A DNA stretch of 64,000 bases from Streptomyces sp. Sge12. Its GTDB lineage: Bacteria > Actinomycetota > Actinomycetes > Streptomycetales > Streptomycetaceae. A program made the position numbers and the translations under genes. The notes under the pieces were generated by a model. It was not told the DNA's origin, made no database searches, and saw nothing but the letters and a program-made list of their open reading frames with translations. Of this stretch, positions 39,050-49,655 are shown piece by piece (within the stretch, counting starts at the first letter, position 1; each line of letters starts with the position of its first letter). The stretch is from positions 744,001 to 808,000 of the forward strand of contig NZ_CP020555.1 of the NCBI RefSeq assembly GCF_002080455.1, written 5' to 3'.

Positions 39050-39108
39050 GCACGCGACTGCACTCGCAGCGTCGAAGCGTCGAACCCGCCTCTCCTGGAG
39101 ATGACCCC

Positions 39109-40047
39109 ATGCCCATCCACCCACTGGCCGGCCGCGTCAGGGTCCTCGGAGCCGACGGGGACCGCCCCGACCGGCGCGGCGTGGTCGCCGGCCTGCCGGA
39201 CTGGGGCCGGTGTGCGGTCATGGGAGTGCTGAACGTGACTCCCGATTCCTTCTCCGACGGCGGTCACTGGTTCGATCCGGCCGCCGCCCTCAAGCACGGC
39301 GTAAACCTCGCGGCCGAGGGCGCCGACCTGGTCGACGTCGGCGGCGAGTCCACCCGGCCCGGCGCCGCCCGCGTCGACGAGGAGGAGGAATTGCGGCGCG
39401 TCATTCCCGTCGTCCGGGGCCTGGCCGCCGAGGGGGTCCTCGTGTCCGTCGACACGATGCGCGCCCGCGTCGCCGAGCAGGCGATCGACGCGGGCGCGGT
39501 CCTCGTCAACGACGTCAGCGGCGGCCTGGCGGACCCGGACATGCTGACGGCCGTCGCGGCCGGCGGCGTCCCCTTCGTCGTCATGCACTGGCGCGGCTTC
39601 AGCGACGCCATGGACAGCCGTGCGGTGTACGGGGACGTCGTCGGCGAGGTCGTCGCGGAGCTGCGCGCCCGGATGGACGCCGTGGTGAGTGCCGGCGTCC
39701 CGCCCGAGCGGCTCGTGATCGACCCGGGCCTGGGGTTCGCCAAGCTGGCGCAGCACGACCTGAGCCTGGTGGCCGGGCTGGCCGATCTGCGTGCGCTGGG
39801 GCGGCCCGTCCTGGTGGCGGGCTCCCGCAAGCGGTTCCTCGGCCGGGTCCTGGCCGGTGCCGGCGGCACACCGCCCGCTGCGGAGCGGCGGGACGGCGCC
39901 ACGGCCGCCCTGTCGGCCATCGCCGCCCACCAGGGTGCCTGGGCCGTCAGGGTGCACGACGTACGGGCGACGGCGGACGCCGTCCGGGTCGCGGACGCGG
40001 TGGCGGGGGCGCGGGCGCGGGCGCGGGCGCGGGCGGGGGTGAGGTGA
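39109..40047 (+). CDS. folP: dihydropteroate synthase
   Basis: This 312-aa enzyme joins 6-hydroxymethyldihydropterin pyrophosphate and p-aminobenzoate in folate synthesis and is the target of sulfonamides. Signatures are [52 protein letters not shown] and [10 protein letters not shown]. The C-terminal end is a run of Ala-Arg repeats encoded by a GCGCGG microsatellite at about 40003-40036, which may vary in length. It follows metE in the same direction, and both concern folate and one-carbon use, but a terminator separates them. Actinobacteria often have more than one folP. Confidence 0.95.
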   Translation: MPIHPLAGRVRVLGADGDRPDRRGVVAGLPDWGRCAVMGVLNVTPDSFSDGGHWFDPAAALKHGVNLAAEGADLVDVGGESTRPGAARVDEEEELRRVIPVVRGLAAEGVLVSVDTMRARVAEQAIDAGAVLVNDVSGGLADPDMLTAVAAGGVPFVVMHWRGFSDAMDSRAVYGDVVGEVVAELRARMDAVVSAGVPPERLVIDPGLGFAKLAQHDLSLVAGLADLRALGRPVLVAGSRKRFLGRVLAGAGGTPPAAERRDGATAALSAIAAHQGAWAVRVHDVRATADAVRVADAVAGARARARARAGVR

Positions 40048-40096
40048 CCGCCCGCGCTCTGGCCTGCGGGGGGTGGATCGTCATTTAAGATTCAAG

Positions 40097-40120
40097 GCGG
40101 CCGCAGGGCTGCGGCCCGCC
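40097..40120. terminator. hairpin between folP and the deoxynucleoside kinase
   Basis: GGCGGCCGCAG pairs with CTGCGGCCCGCC with one bulged base. It follows an AT-rich patch (TCATTTAAGATTC at 40081-40093) and lies 50 bp after the folP stop. It is a likely folP terminator, with modest confidence because the kinase promoter may lie in the same gap. Confidence 0.5.
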
Positions 40121-40256
40121 GCCGTGCGCGGCGGCTGCGGAATGACGCTGATCATGAAGATCCCGGGGAATCGCCTGACCACCGGCGTGCGTCTCAGTGG
40201 TGCGGGGCGCCAGGCCCACCGCCCGCGAACAGAAGACCCCCAGGGAGAAGTGAGGT

Positions 40257-40919
40257 ATGCCAGTGATCTGCGTCGGAGGCATGATCGGCATCGGCAAGAC
40301 GAGTGTGGCCGAGCTGATCGCCAAGGAGCTGGGCAGCGAGGTCTTCTACGAGAGCGTGGAGGACAACCCGATCCTTCCGCTCTTCTACAAGGCGAGCGCC
40401 GAGGAGATCCAGGCCAAGCGCTACCCCTTCCTGCTCCAGCTCTACTTCCTGCAGACGCGGTTCGCCGCGATCAAGGAGGCGTACAAGCAGGGCGACAACG
40501 TCCTGGACCGGTCCATCTACGAGGACTGGTACTTCGCCAAGGTCAATCACGACCTGGGGCGGATCAGCTCCCTCGAAATGCAGGTGTACGAGGGGCTGCT
40601 GAACGAGATGATGCGCGAGATCGACGGCCTGCCGTACCGCAAGGCGCCCGATCTCATGGTCTATCTGAAGGCGGACTTCGAGACGGTGCTGCACCGCATC
40701 GGGCTGCGGGGCCGTGACTTCGAACAGGACGAGAGCCTCGTCGAGTACTACCGGATCCTGTGGTCCGGCTACGACGACTGGGTGCACAAGCACTACTCGG
40801 CCAGCGAGGTCCTTGTCATCGACATGAACCACACCGATGTCGTGCACAACCCCGAGGACGCGGCCCGTGTGGTGCGGGAGGTCAAGGACACTCTGGCGAC
40901 GGTCGCCCACCGGGCCTGA
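40257..40919 (+). CDS. deoxynucleoside kinase (dAK/dGK-like)
   Basis: This 220-aa enzyme phosphorylates deoxynucleosides in the salvage pathway. It has the P-loop CVGGMIGIGKTSV (Lys14), the base site around ESVEDNPILPLFY, the conserved DRSIYEDWYFAK and the lid RGRDFEQDE. The sequence resembles the dAK/dGK enzymes of Firmicutes and mycoplasmas more than typical actinobacterial enzymes, though its codon use matches its neighbours. ATG 40257 follows GGGAGAAGTGAGG. It stands alone and is convergent with the valine operon. The exact nucleoside preference is not predictable. Confidence 0.9.
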   Translation: MPVICVGGMIGIGKTSVAELIAKELGSEVFYESVEDNPILPLFYKASAEEIQAKRYPFLLQLYFLQTRFAAIKEAYKQGDNVLDRSIYEDWYFAKVNHDLGRISSLEMQVYEGLLNEMMREIDGLPYRKAPDLMVYLKADFETVLHRIGLRGRDFEQDESLVEYYRILWSGYDDWVHKHYSASEVLVIDMNHTDVVHNPEDAARVVREVKDTLATVAHRA

Positions 40920-40985
40920 CCCGGCGGCGGCATCGGCTCGGGCCGGGCATGCGGCCACGCACCACATGCGTCCGCGCGGCGAAGG

Positions 40986-41029
40986 CCCGAGCGGCTCCTC
41001 GCGCCGGGAGGGACGAGGAGCCTCTCGGG
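40986..41029. terminator. bidirectional terminator of kinase and valine operon
   Basis: CCCGAGCGGCTCCTCG (40986-41001) pairs with CGAGGAGCCTCTCGGG (41014-41029) with a single mismatch. It lies between two convergent stops and can end both transcripts. Confidence 0.85.
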
Positions 41030-41036
41030 GGCGGCA

Positions 41037-41822
41037 TCAGCGGTGGGTGAAGTCCGGGGACCTCTTGTCCACGAAGGCGCTCATGCCCTCCTTCTGGTCG
41101 GCGGTGGCGAACACGGCGTGGAAGAGGCGGCGTTCGAAGCGGACGCCTTCGGCGAGGGTGGTCTCGAAGGCACGGTTCACCGCCTCCTTGGCCATCATCG
41201 CAACGGGCGCCGACATGCCCGCGACCGTTTCGGCGACGGCCAGGGCCTCGGCCATCAGCTCGGCCGCCGGGACGATGCGGGAGACGAGCCCGGCCCGCTC
41301 CGCCTCGACGGCGTCCATGGTCCGGCCGGTGAGGCAGAGTTCCATGGCCTTGGCCTTGCCGACGGCCCGGGTGAGCCGCTGCGAGCCGCCGATGCCGGGG
41401 ATCACACCGAGCTTGATCTCGGGCTGGCCGAAGACGGCGGTGTCGGCGGCGAGGGTGATGTCGCAGAGCATCGCCAGTTCACAGCCGCCGCCCAGCGCGT
41501 AGCCGGACACGGCGGCGACGGTGGGGGTGCGCAGGTTGCCGAGGCGGTCCCAGGCGGTGAACCAGTCGGTGAGGTACATGTCCATGTACCCCTGCGGCTG
41601 CATCTCCTTGATGTCGGCGCCCGCCGCGAAGGCCTTCGCGGAGCCGGTGAGGACGATGCAGCCGATGTCCGGGTCGCGGTCGAGGGCCTCGGTCGCGGCC
41701 ACGACCTCGTTCATCACCCGGAGGTTGAGCGCGTTGAGCGCCCTCGGCCGGTTGAGGGTGAGGAGGGCGGTACGGCCCTTGCGCTCGACGAGGATCGTCT
41801 CGTAGGCGGTGGTCTCGGTCAC
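41037..41822 (-). CDS. enoyl-CoA hydratase of the valine operon
   Basis: This 261-aa crotonase-fold enzyme hydrates methacrylyl-CoA or another enoyl-CoA. The oxyanion loops are [11 protein letters not shown] and [15 protein letters not shown], and the two catalytic glutamates lie in GGGCELAM and [14 protein letters not shown]. The GTG start at 41822 overlaps the mmsB stop. It is the last gene of the five-gene operon, with its stop 7 bp from the terminator. Methacrylyl-CoA hydration is the step otherwise missing in the set, so this is its likely role. Confidence 0.9.
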   Translation of the reverse strand: MTETTAYETILVERKGRTALLTLNRPRALNALNLRVMNEVVAATEALDRDPDIGCIVLTGSAKAFAAGADIKEMQPQGYMDMYLTDWFTAWDRLGNLRTPTVAAVSGYALGGGCELAMLCDITLAADTAVFGQPEIKLGVIPGIGGSQRLTRAVGKAKAMELCLTGRTMDAVEAERAGLVSRIVPAAELMAEALAVAETVAGMSAPVAMMAKEAVNRAFETTLAEGVRFERRLFHAVFATADQKEGMSAFVDKRSPDFTHR

Positions 41823-42739
41823 GGGGTGGTGGTTCCCTTCGGTGCTTCGGCCGCCGCGTCCCGCAGGACGTGGACGATGCCGGAGAAGTCCTGTGCGGCG
41901 CCGTTCGCTTCGGCGAACGCCGCGTACATGTCGGCCGCGCGCAGGCCGAGGCCGGCTTCGATCCCGCCGGCCCGCAGGGCGTTGGCGGCGAGGCCGAGGT
42001 CCTTGGCCATGAGCGGGGCCGCGAATCCGGGCCGGTAGTCGCGGTTGGCGGGACTGGCCGGGACCGGTCCGGGGACGGGGCAGTTGGTGGTGAGCGCCCA
42101 GCACTGGCCGGAGGCGGTGGAGGCGACGTCGTACAGCGCCTGGTGGGAGAGGCCCAGGCTCTCGCCGAGGACGAAGGCCTCGCTGACGGCGATCATCGAG
42201 ATGCCGAGGATCATGTTGTTGCAGATCTTCGCGGCCTGGCCGGCTCCCGCTCCCCCGCAGTGCACCGTCTTCCTGCCCATGGCCGCCAGCAGCGGTTCGG
42301 CCCGGGCGAACTCCGCCGCGCCGCCGCCCGCCATGAAGGTGAGGGTCGCCGCCTCGGCGCCGACCACTCCGCCCGAGACGGGCGCGTCGAGCGCCCGGTG
42401 CCCGGCGGCGACGGCCAGTTCATGCGCTGCGCGGGCGTCGGCGACGTCGATGGTCGAGCAGTCGACGAAGAGGGTGCCGGGCCTGGCGGCCGCCAGCAAC
42501 CCCTCGTCGCGGTAGAGGGCCAGGACGTGCCGGCCGGCGGGCAGCATGGTGATCACGACGTCCGCCGGGGCGGCGGCCTCCGGGGCCGAGTCCACGATCT
42601 CCACCCCGGCGGCCGAGGCCGCGGCCAGGGCGTCGGGGACGAGGTCGAAGCCGAGGACGCGGTGGCCGGCGGCGACGAGGTGGGCGGCCATCGGGCCGCC
42701 CATGCGGCCGAGGCCGACGAAAGCGATGACCGTGGTCAC
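41819..42739 (-). CDS. mmsB: 3-hydroxyisobutyrate dehydrogenase
   Basis: This 306-aa NAD-dependent enzyme oxidises 3-hydroxyisobutyrate to methylmalonate semialdehyde. It has the Rossmann motif [12 protein letters not shown], the substrate motif [13 protein letters not shown] and the catalytic lysine in [12 protein letters not shown]. The start GTG at 42739 overlaps the stop of the upstream hydrolase gene (GTGA). Length and motifs are standard. It acts between the 3-hydroxyisobutyryl-CoA hydrolase and MmsA encoded in the same operon. Confidence 0.93.
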   Translation of the reverse strand: MTTVIAFVGLGRMGGPMAAHLVAAGHRVLGFDLVPDALAAASAAGVEIVDSAPEAAAPADVVITMLPAGRHVLALYRDEGLLAAARPGTLFVDCSTIDVADARAAHELAVAAGHRALDAPVSGGVVGAEAATLTFMAGGGAAEFARAEPLLAAMGRKTVHCGGAGAGQAAKICNNMILGISMIAVSEAFVLGESLGLSHQALYDVASTASGQCWALTTNCPVPGPVPASPANRDYRPGFAAPLMAKDLGLAANALRAGGIEAGLGLRAADMYAAFAEANGAAQDFSGIVHVLRDAAAEAPKGTTTP

Positions 42740-43809
42740 CAGGGCACCTCCTGGGGGGAATCGGCGGTGGTGAGGGCCAGTTCGCGGTCGTCGCCGAGCG
42801 GGGCGAAGTAGCGGGCCGTGTCGGCGTCCGTCACCTCGGAGAGCCGGTCGGGCGACCAGCGGGGGTTGCGGTCCTTGTCGATGACCTGGGCCCGGATGCC
42901 CTCGACGAGGTCGTGCGAGGCCAGTGCCGCACAGGACACCCGGTACTCCTGCTCCAACACCCGCTCCAGCGGCCCGAGCGCGCGGGCCCGGCGCAGCGCC
43001 GCCAGGGTGACCTTCAGGGCGGTGGGCGACTTGGCGGCCAGGGTGGCCGCGGCCTCCTTCGCCGCCGGGACGCCGGCGGCGAGGAGCCGGGTGATGACCT
43101 CCTCCACGGTGTCGGCCCCGTAGCAGTGGTCGATCCACGCGCGCTGGGCGGCGAGTTCACCGGCGGGGGCCGGGCCCACGTGGGCGGCGACGGCGTCGTG
43201 CACGGGGCCCCGGGCGAGGTCCGCGACCAGCGCTGCGAGCCGTTCTGCGGGTACGAAGTGGTCGGCGAGGCCGCAGAGCAGCGCGTCGGCGGCGCCGACG
43301 GGCGCTCCCGTCAGGGCCAGGTGGGTGCCGAGTTCGCCGGGGGCCAGGGCGAGGAGGTAGGTACCGCCGACATCGGGGACGAACCCGATGCCGGTCTCGG
43401 GCATGGCGACCCGGGAGCGCTCGGTGACGATACGGACCGAGCCGTGCGCCGAGATGCCGACGCCGCCGCCCATGACGATGCCGTCCATGAGGGCCGCGTA
43501 CGGCTTCGGATAGCGGGCGATCAGCGCGTTGAGGCGGTACTCGTCGCGCCAGAAGTCCGCCGAGGCGGTGCCGCCCGTGCGGGCGTCCTCGTAAATGGCG
43601 CGGATGTCGCCGCCCGCGCAGAGCCCGCGCTCGCCCGCTCCGGAGATCACCACCGTCTGCACCGCCGGGTCGTCGCGCCAGGCCGTCAGGGCTTCCTCGA
43701 TCCGCAGCACCATGGGATGGCTGAGGGCGTTCAGGGCTTTGGGGCGGTTGAGGACCAGCCGCCCGGTCCGGCCCTCGACACGGACGAGGACCTCCTCTTC
43801 CCCGCTCAT
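42736..43809 (-). CDS. 3-hydroxyisobutyryl-CoA hydrolase
   Basis: This 357-aa crotonase-superfamily protein is longer than simple hydratases. The motifs GLCAGGDIRAIYEDAR, MDGIVMGGGVGISAHG, AMPETGIGFVPDVGGTY and the C-terminal QVIDKDRNPRW are characteristic of 3-hydroxyisobutyryl-CoA hydrolases, which release 3-hydroxyisobutyrate and CoA in valine breakdown. ATG 43809 overlaps the stop of the acyl-CoA dehydrogenase gene. Its place between the dehydrogenase and mmsB supports the assignment. Confidence 0.92.
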   Translation of the reverse strand: MSGEEEVLVRVEGRTGRLVLNRPKALNALSHPMVLRIEEALTAWRDDPAVQTVVISGAGERGLCAGGDIRAIYEDARTGGTASADFWRDEYRLNALIARYPKPYAALMDGIVMGGGVGISAHGSVRIVTERSRVAMPETGIGFVPDVGGTYLLALAPGELGTHLALTGAPVGAADALLCGLADHFVPAERLAALVADLARGPVHDAVAAHVGPAPAGELAAQRAWIDHCYGADTVEEVITRLLAAGVPAAKEAAATLAAKSPTALKVTLAALRRARALGPLERVLEQEYRVSCAALASHDLVEGIRAQVIDKDRNPRWSPDRLSEVTDADTARYFAPLGDDRELALTTADSPQEVPW

Positions 43810-44953
43810 CGCAGAGCCTCCGTCAGGCCGCGGGCGACGATGACGCGCATGATCTCGTTGGTCCCTTCCAGGATCTGGTGCACCCGAAGGTCGCGGACGA
43901 TCTTCTCGATGCCGTATTCGCTCAAATAGCCGTAGCCGCCGTGGAGTTGGAGTGCCTCGTTGGCCACGGAGAAACCGGTGTCGGTGGCGAACCGCTTGGC
44001 CATCGCGCACAGCTCCGCCGCCTTCGGCCCGTCCGCGTCGAGGGCCTCGGCGGCCGTACGGACCAGGGCGCGGGCGGCGGCCAGTTCGGTGGCCATGTCC
44101 GCGAGCCGGAATTGCAGGGCCTGGGCGTCCAGCAGCCGGGCGCCGAAGGCCTCCCGGTCGGCGAGGTACGCGAGGCTGCGGTCCAGGGCGCTGCGCGCAC
44201 CGCCGAGCGAGCAGGCGGCGATACCGAGCCGGCCGCCGTTGAGGCCGTTCATGGCGATGCGGAAGCCGTCGCCCTCGGCGCCGAGCCGCCGGTCGGCGGG
44301 CAGGCGCACCCCGTCGAGGACGACCTGGCGGGTGGGCTGGGCGTTCCAGCCCATCTTCCGCTCGTTGGCGCCGAAGGAGACCCCGGGGTCGTCCCGCTCG
44401 ACGACGAACGCGGAGATCCCCCGGGGGCCCACCTCCGCGGTGCGGGCCATGACGACGTACACGCCCGCGGCCCCGGCGCCGGAGATGAACTGCTTGACGC
44501 CGGTCAGGACGTAGTGGTCGCCATCCCGTTCGGCGCGCGTGCGCAGGGCGCCCGCGTCGGAGCCGGCGCCGGGCTCGGTGAGGCAGTAGCTGCCGAGCGT
44601 GTCGGCCGTGCACAGGCCGGGCAGCCAGCGGCGGCGCTGGGCCGGGTCCCCGTACCGGTCGACCATCCAGGCGACCATGTTGTGGATGGAGAGGTACCCG
44701 GCAATGGACGGGCATCCGGTGGCGAGGGTCTCGAAGACGAGGACGCCGTCGGCCCGGCCGAGTCCGGAACCTCCGTGCTCCTCGCGGACGTAGACCCCGC
44801 CGAGGCCGAGGGCGGCGGCCCGCCGGATCACGTCGACGGGGAAGTGCTTGTCGCGGTCCCAGGCGACGGCGTGGGGTGCGAGGTGTTCCTGGGCGAAGTC
44901 GAGGGTGACCTCGGCGAGGGCGAGCTGGTCCTCGGTGAGGGTGGTCACGGCGC

Positions 44954-44957
<4 letters not shown>
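43806..44957 (-). CDS. acyl-CoA dehydrogenase, probably isobutyryl-CoA dehydrogenase
   Basis: This 383-aa flavoenzyme oxidises an acyl-CoA to the 2-enoyl-CoA. Motifs are CLTEPGAGSDAGALRT, GVKQFISGAGAAGVYVV, QALQFRLADMATELAAARAL and the C-terminal VHQILEGTNEIMRVI, whose glutamate in ILEGTNE is at the catalytic position used by isobutyryl- and short-chain dehydrogenases. ATG 44957 overlaps the mmsA stop (ATGA). Operon context points to isobutyryl-CoA from valine. Confidence 0.92.
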
Positions 44958-46453
<1,496 letters not shown>

Positions 46454-46943
46454 CGAAGCCTGCTCTCGTCAGGTGAGATCCGAGGAAGGCGCGGCGCAGG
46501 AGCGGTGCGGCACCGATCGGGGTGCGCACCGCGGGCTCGGCCGCGGGACAGGGGAGGGCTGGGGGCGCCCTCGTCGAGTCACGAACGCGGGGACAGGGCG
46601 CCGCCGTTCGGGTACTCCGCCGGATCACCCGGGCCGTGGTCACGTACCGGTGCCATGCGTGTCTGCTCCATCCTCGTGGACAACACGGAACACCCCACGG
46701 CCGGTATCCTGACTCCCGGATCATCGCGCGCTCTCCGGCCTTCCCGGCGGATGGTTTCCGTCAGTGGCCTGTACTGCTGAAGAACGCACTTCCCGGTCAC
46801 AGTGGCGGGACCGCGCCGGATTCACACCGGCTTCCCTGCACCGCGGGCTTGCGACGAAGATATAGTTGGACGTCCTAGTAAGTCCACCCCCGCCGTGGCG
46901 CGGACGTGTGAAAAGCCCCCGGACCAGGGCCTACAGTCGAGGA
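46454..46943. other. divergent region between mmsA and btuF-like gene
   Basis: This 490-bp gap holds the minus-strand cobalamin riboswitch (about 46852 to 46697). A likely minus-strand promoter lies upstream of it: TGGACT and TATATC, read on the minus strand from about 46885 to 46862, 16 bp apart. Between riboswitch and mmsA a possible 25-codon leader frame (46656-46579, minus) follows a GGAG site. No convincing larger gene is present. Confidence 0.5.
46697..46852 (-). promoter_or_regulatory. cobalamin riboswitch upstream of the valine operon
   Basis: Read on the minus strand, the consensus elements occur in order: GCAGGGAAGCCGGTGTGAAT, CCGGCGCGGTCCCGCCACTG, AGGCCACTGACGG, CCGCCGGGAAGGCCGG, and GGGAGTCAGGATACCGGCC. 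This is a textbook cobalamin riboswitch. The plus strand does not fit. The next minus-strand gene is mmsA, 244 nt downstream. The divergent btuF-like gene is on the other strand and is not downstream of it. Confidence 0.92.
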
Positions 46944-47858
46944 ATGCGCATCGTTTCGCTGCTTCCCGCGGCCACCGACATCGTGGCGGAGCTCGGCCTG
47001 GCCGCCGACCTGGTGGGCCGCACGCACGAGTGCGACTGGCCCCCGGAGCACGTGGCCGGTGTGCCCGTGGTGACCTCCGCCGAGTTCTCGTCGGACACCC
47101 TGAGCAGCCGGGAGATCTCCGACGCGGTCGGCGGCGCCGCGCACAGCGGCTCCTCGCTCTACACCCTCGACACCGACGCCCTCGGCGCCCTGGCTCCCGA
47201 GGTCGTCCTGACCCAGGACCTGTGCGACGTCTGCGCCGTCTCCTATGCGGGGGTCAGCCGGGCGGTGCGCGTCCTGGACGGCGGGCCCCGCGTGCTCAGC
47301 CTGGAGCCGCGGACCCTGGGCGACGTACTGGACTGCCTGGTCACGGTGGGCGAGCTGCTCGGCGTACGGGATCACGCGCGGGCCCGCCGGGAGGCGCTCG
47401 CCGCCCGGCTGGACACCGTACGCACGCTCACCGCGGGGCGGCCGCGACCGCGCGTGGTGGCGATCGAGTGGCTGGATCCGCTCTGGCCGGCCGGGCACTG
47501 GGTGCCGGAGCAGATCGGGTGCGCGGGCGGTGAGCCGCTGATCGCCGCCCCGGGCGAGCACACCCGGCCGATGGACTGGGAGGCGGTCCGGGCCGCCCGC
47601 CCGGACGTCCTGCTGGTCATGCCCTGCGGGTTCGGCCCGGAGCGCACCCTGCGCGAGCGGGAACTGCTGACGTCCCTGCCCGGGTGGCAGGACGTGCCCG
47701 CGGTGCGGTCCGGTGAGGTGTGGGTGCTGGACGGTCCCGCCTACTTCAACCGCCCGGGCCCCCGCGTCGTGCGCGGCGCGGAGGTCCTGGCCCACGTCCT
47801 GCACGGGGTCCGGGCCGACGAGCCGGTGACCACGGCGGAGGCCCTCCGGCTCGGTTGA
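46944..47858 (+). CDS. BtuF-like cobalamin-binding protein without signal peptide
   Basis: This 304-aa protein has the periplasmic-binding (BtuF/FecB-type) fold: [58 protein letters not shown] and [20 protein letters not shown]. The chosen start at 46944 leads straight into the fold. Longer readings add no signal peptide or lipobox, so it appears cytosolic rather than part of an ABC importer, and no permease or ATPase gene is adjacent. It probably binds cobalamin or a related corrinoid. The location beside a cobalamin riboswitch supports this, though it lies on the opposite strand. Confidence 0.8.
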   Translation: MRIVSLLPAATDIVAELGLAADLVGRTHECDWPPEHVAGVPVVTSAEFSSDTLSSREISDAVGGAAHSGSSLYTLDTDALGALAPEVVLTQDLCDVCAVSYAGVSRAVRVLDGGPRVLSLEPRTLGDVLDCLVTVGELLGVRDHARARREALAARLDTVRTLTAGRPRPRVVAIEWLDPLWPAGHWVPEQIGCAGGEPLIAAPGEHTRPMDWEAVRAARPDVLLVMPCGFGPERTLRERELLTSLPGWQDVPAVRSGEVWVLDGPAYFNRPGPRVVRGAEVLAHVLHGVRADEPVTTAEALRLG

Positions 47859-47866
47859 GGAGAGCG

Positions 47867-47888
47867 GGCCGCGGTGTGCCGCGCGGCC
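47867..47888. terminator. short hairpin between convergent genes
   Basis: GGCCGCG (47867-47873) pairs with CGCGGCC (47882-47888) around an 8-nt loop, in the 37-bp gap between the convergent btuF-like and ScfR genes. This is a modest terminator candidate. Confidence 0.45.
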
Positions 47889-47895
47889 GATCGGG

Positions 47896-49305
47896 TCACG
47901 GTGCGCGGTCGGCGACCTGGTACGGGACGAAGGTGCTGGTGTTCTCGTCCACGGCCAGCGGGCGTCCGAGGGGCGGGACGGCCCGCTGGGGGCAGTCGAG
48001 GCGTTCGCAGAGGCGGCAGCCCATGCCGATGGGAGTGGCGGCCGCCGTGTTGTCCAGGTCGAGGCCGTCCGAGTAGACGAGCCGGGAGGCGTGCCGGATC
48101 TCGCAGCCCAGGCCGATGGCGAAGGTCTTGCCGGGGGCTCCCCAGCCGCCGCGGTGGCGGGTGACGGCGCGGGCGGTCCACAGGTGGCGCTGCCCGTCGG
48201 GCATGGCGGCGACCTGGACGTGGATGCGGCCGGGGGCGGCGAACGCCTCATAGACGTTCCACAGCGGGCAGGTGCCACCGGCACGCGAGAAGTGGAATCC
48301 GGTGGCGGACTGCCGCTTGGACATGTTGCCCGCCCGGTCCACCCGGACGAACGAGAAGGGGACCCCGCGCAGCCTGGGACGTTGCAGGGTGCTGAGGCGG
48401 TGGCAGACCGTCTCGTAGCCCAGGCCGAACCGGTCGGTGAGCCGTTCGATGTCGTAGCGGAATTCCTCCGCGGCAGCGTGGAACGCCGTGTACGGGAGGA
48501 TCAGCGCGGCGGCGAAGTAGTTGGCGATACCGATCCGGGCCAGCCCGTGGGCGGTGGATCCGGCTGCGAAATCCTCCGACGCGAGCCGGTCCAGCTCGTC
48601 GGCGTGCTCCAGGAGCGCGAGTTGGGTCGCCATCCGGAACGCCTGCTGGCCCGGCCGCAGCCCGGCCGACAGGTGCAGCACGCGGGCGGAGTCGTCGTAG
48701 TGGTGGAGCCGCTCGGAGTCGGCGGCCACGCGGACGCCGTGCCGGTCGGCCAGGCGCGCCGACAGGGCGCGGACGACCTCCCCGGGCCGGATCCGGATGG
48801 CGCGGGCCAACTCCTCGGCGGCGAGATCGATCTCGTGGAGGTAGTTCTGGCGGCGGTAGAAGAACTCCCGGATCTCCTCGTGCGCGGAGCGCGGCCCGCC
48901 GGCCCCCGGCAGCCCTTCCCGGTCGCCGTCCGCTCCGGCCAGCCGCTCGGCGAGGAGCTGGCTGCGCCGGCCGAGGTCGAGGAGCACCCGGGCGACGGCG
49001 GGCATCCGGGACGCCAGCTCCGCCAGGTCCGAGGCCGAGACCCGGGCCTCGGCGACCTCGCCGGCCAGCGCCTCGCGCAGGTCCGCGACCAGGCGGCTGG
49101 TGTCGCGTTCCGAGAAGAAGCCCGGGTCGACGCCGAAGGCCTCGGTGAGCCGCAGCAGGACGGGCACGGTCAGCGGACGGGAGTCGTGCTCCATCTGGTT
49201 CAGGTAGCTCGGCGAGATCGCCAGGACCCGGGCCAGGTCGGCCTGGCTCATCCGGCGCTCCTCGCGCAGCCGCCGCAGCCGCGCGCCCGCGTACGTCTTG
49301 CCCAT
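47896..49305 (-). CDS. ScfR/RamB-type regulator of acyl-CoA and acetate metabolism
   Basis: This 469-aa regulator has an N-terminal XRE helix-turn-helix (RMSQADLARVLAISPSYLNQME), a middle ImmA/IrrE-like domain around ANYFAAALILPYTAFHAAAEEF, and a C-terminal domain with three clustered cysteines in GCRLCERLDCPQRA, typical of the short-chain fatty acyl-CoA regulator family. Corynebacterial relatives (RamB, unrelated to the SapB exporter) control aceA and aceB. Start ATG 49305 is preceded by AGTGAGGCG. It is divergent from aceA, with direct repeats in between, so it likely controls the glyoxylate bypass and itself in response to an acyl-CoA. Confidence 0.92.
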   Translation of the reverse strand: MGKTYAGARLRRLREERRMSQADLARVLAISPSYLNQMEHDSRPLTVPVLLRLTEAFGVDPGFFSERDTSRLVADLREALAGEVAEARVSASDLAELASRMPAVARVLLDLGRRSQLLAERLAGADGDREGLPGAGGPRSAHEEIREFFYRRQNYLHEIDLAAEELARAIRIRPGEVVRALSARLADRHGVRVAADSERLHHYDDSARVLHLSAGLRPGQQAFRMATQLALLEHADELDRLASEDFAAGSTAHGLARIGIANYFAAALILPYTAFHAAAEEFRYDIERLTDRFGLGYETVCHRLSTLQRPRLRGVPFSFVRVDRAGNMSKRQSATGFHFSRAGGTCPLWNVYEAFAAPGRIHVQVAAMPDGQRHLWTARAVTRHRGGWGAPGKTFAIGLGCEIRHASRLVYSDGLDLDNTAAATPIGMGCRLCERLDCPQRAVPPLGRPLAVDENTSTFVPYQVADRAP

Positions 49306-49655
49306 CGCCTCACTCCCCCACGCACTCGCCCAGCGCCCAACCCTACGCACACATCCGGGTCCCGAGGGATTCGCAAACTTGGCAAACGGGCGCGAAAAGA
49401 TTCGCAGAACTTAGCAGGCGTCCACGATTGATGGCACTGGGTGTCACTGCGAGAGTCGTCCTGCGGCCCGCCGGAACAGGCGGCAGCGGCAGGACCAACC
49501 GGGCTCGAATCATGCCCTGATATCGGCGATCCGGCAGGTCCTGGCGAGTGGTTCGGCAACATTGCTCAGCTCGTTCCACACCGGTACGGCGGGCCGCGAT
49601 CCAACTTGATGGCACCTCGTGCCATCCCTTCGCACTCATGGAGACGGTGACGGTC
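49306..49655. other. divergent ScfR/aceA regulatory region
   Basis: These 350 bp contain no gene. The regulator side holds two operator-like direct repeats (annotated separately). Closer to aceA are the imperfect inverted strings GGCACTGGGTGTCACTG (about 49434-49450) and GGCACCTCGTGCC (49610-49622), the latter a hairpin 34 bp before the aceA start. No clear -10/-35 was found. Confidence 0.5.
49370..49416. promoter_or_regulatory. direct-repeat operator of the ScfR-type regulator
   Basis: TTCGCAAACTTGGCAAA (49370-49386) and TTCGCAGAACTTAGCAG (49401-49416, one base longer on the last G) are spaced 31 bp start to start, about three helical turns, so two protein units would sit on one face of the DNA. 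The TTCGCAAA/TTGCAAA flavour agrees with the reported RamB motif of corynebacteria, from memory. Confidence 0.65.

Noticed and set aside
46697..46943. Cobalamin riboswitch controlling the btuF-like gene on the plus strand
   Set aside because: The consensus elements occur in the right order only on the minus strand, so the element is transcribed away from the btuF-like gene.
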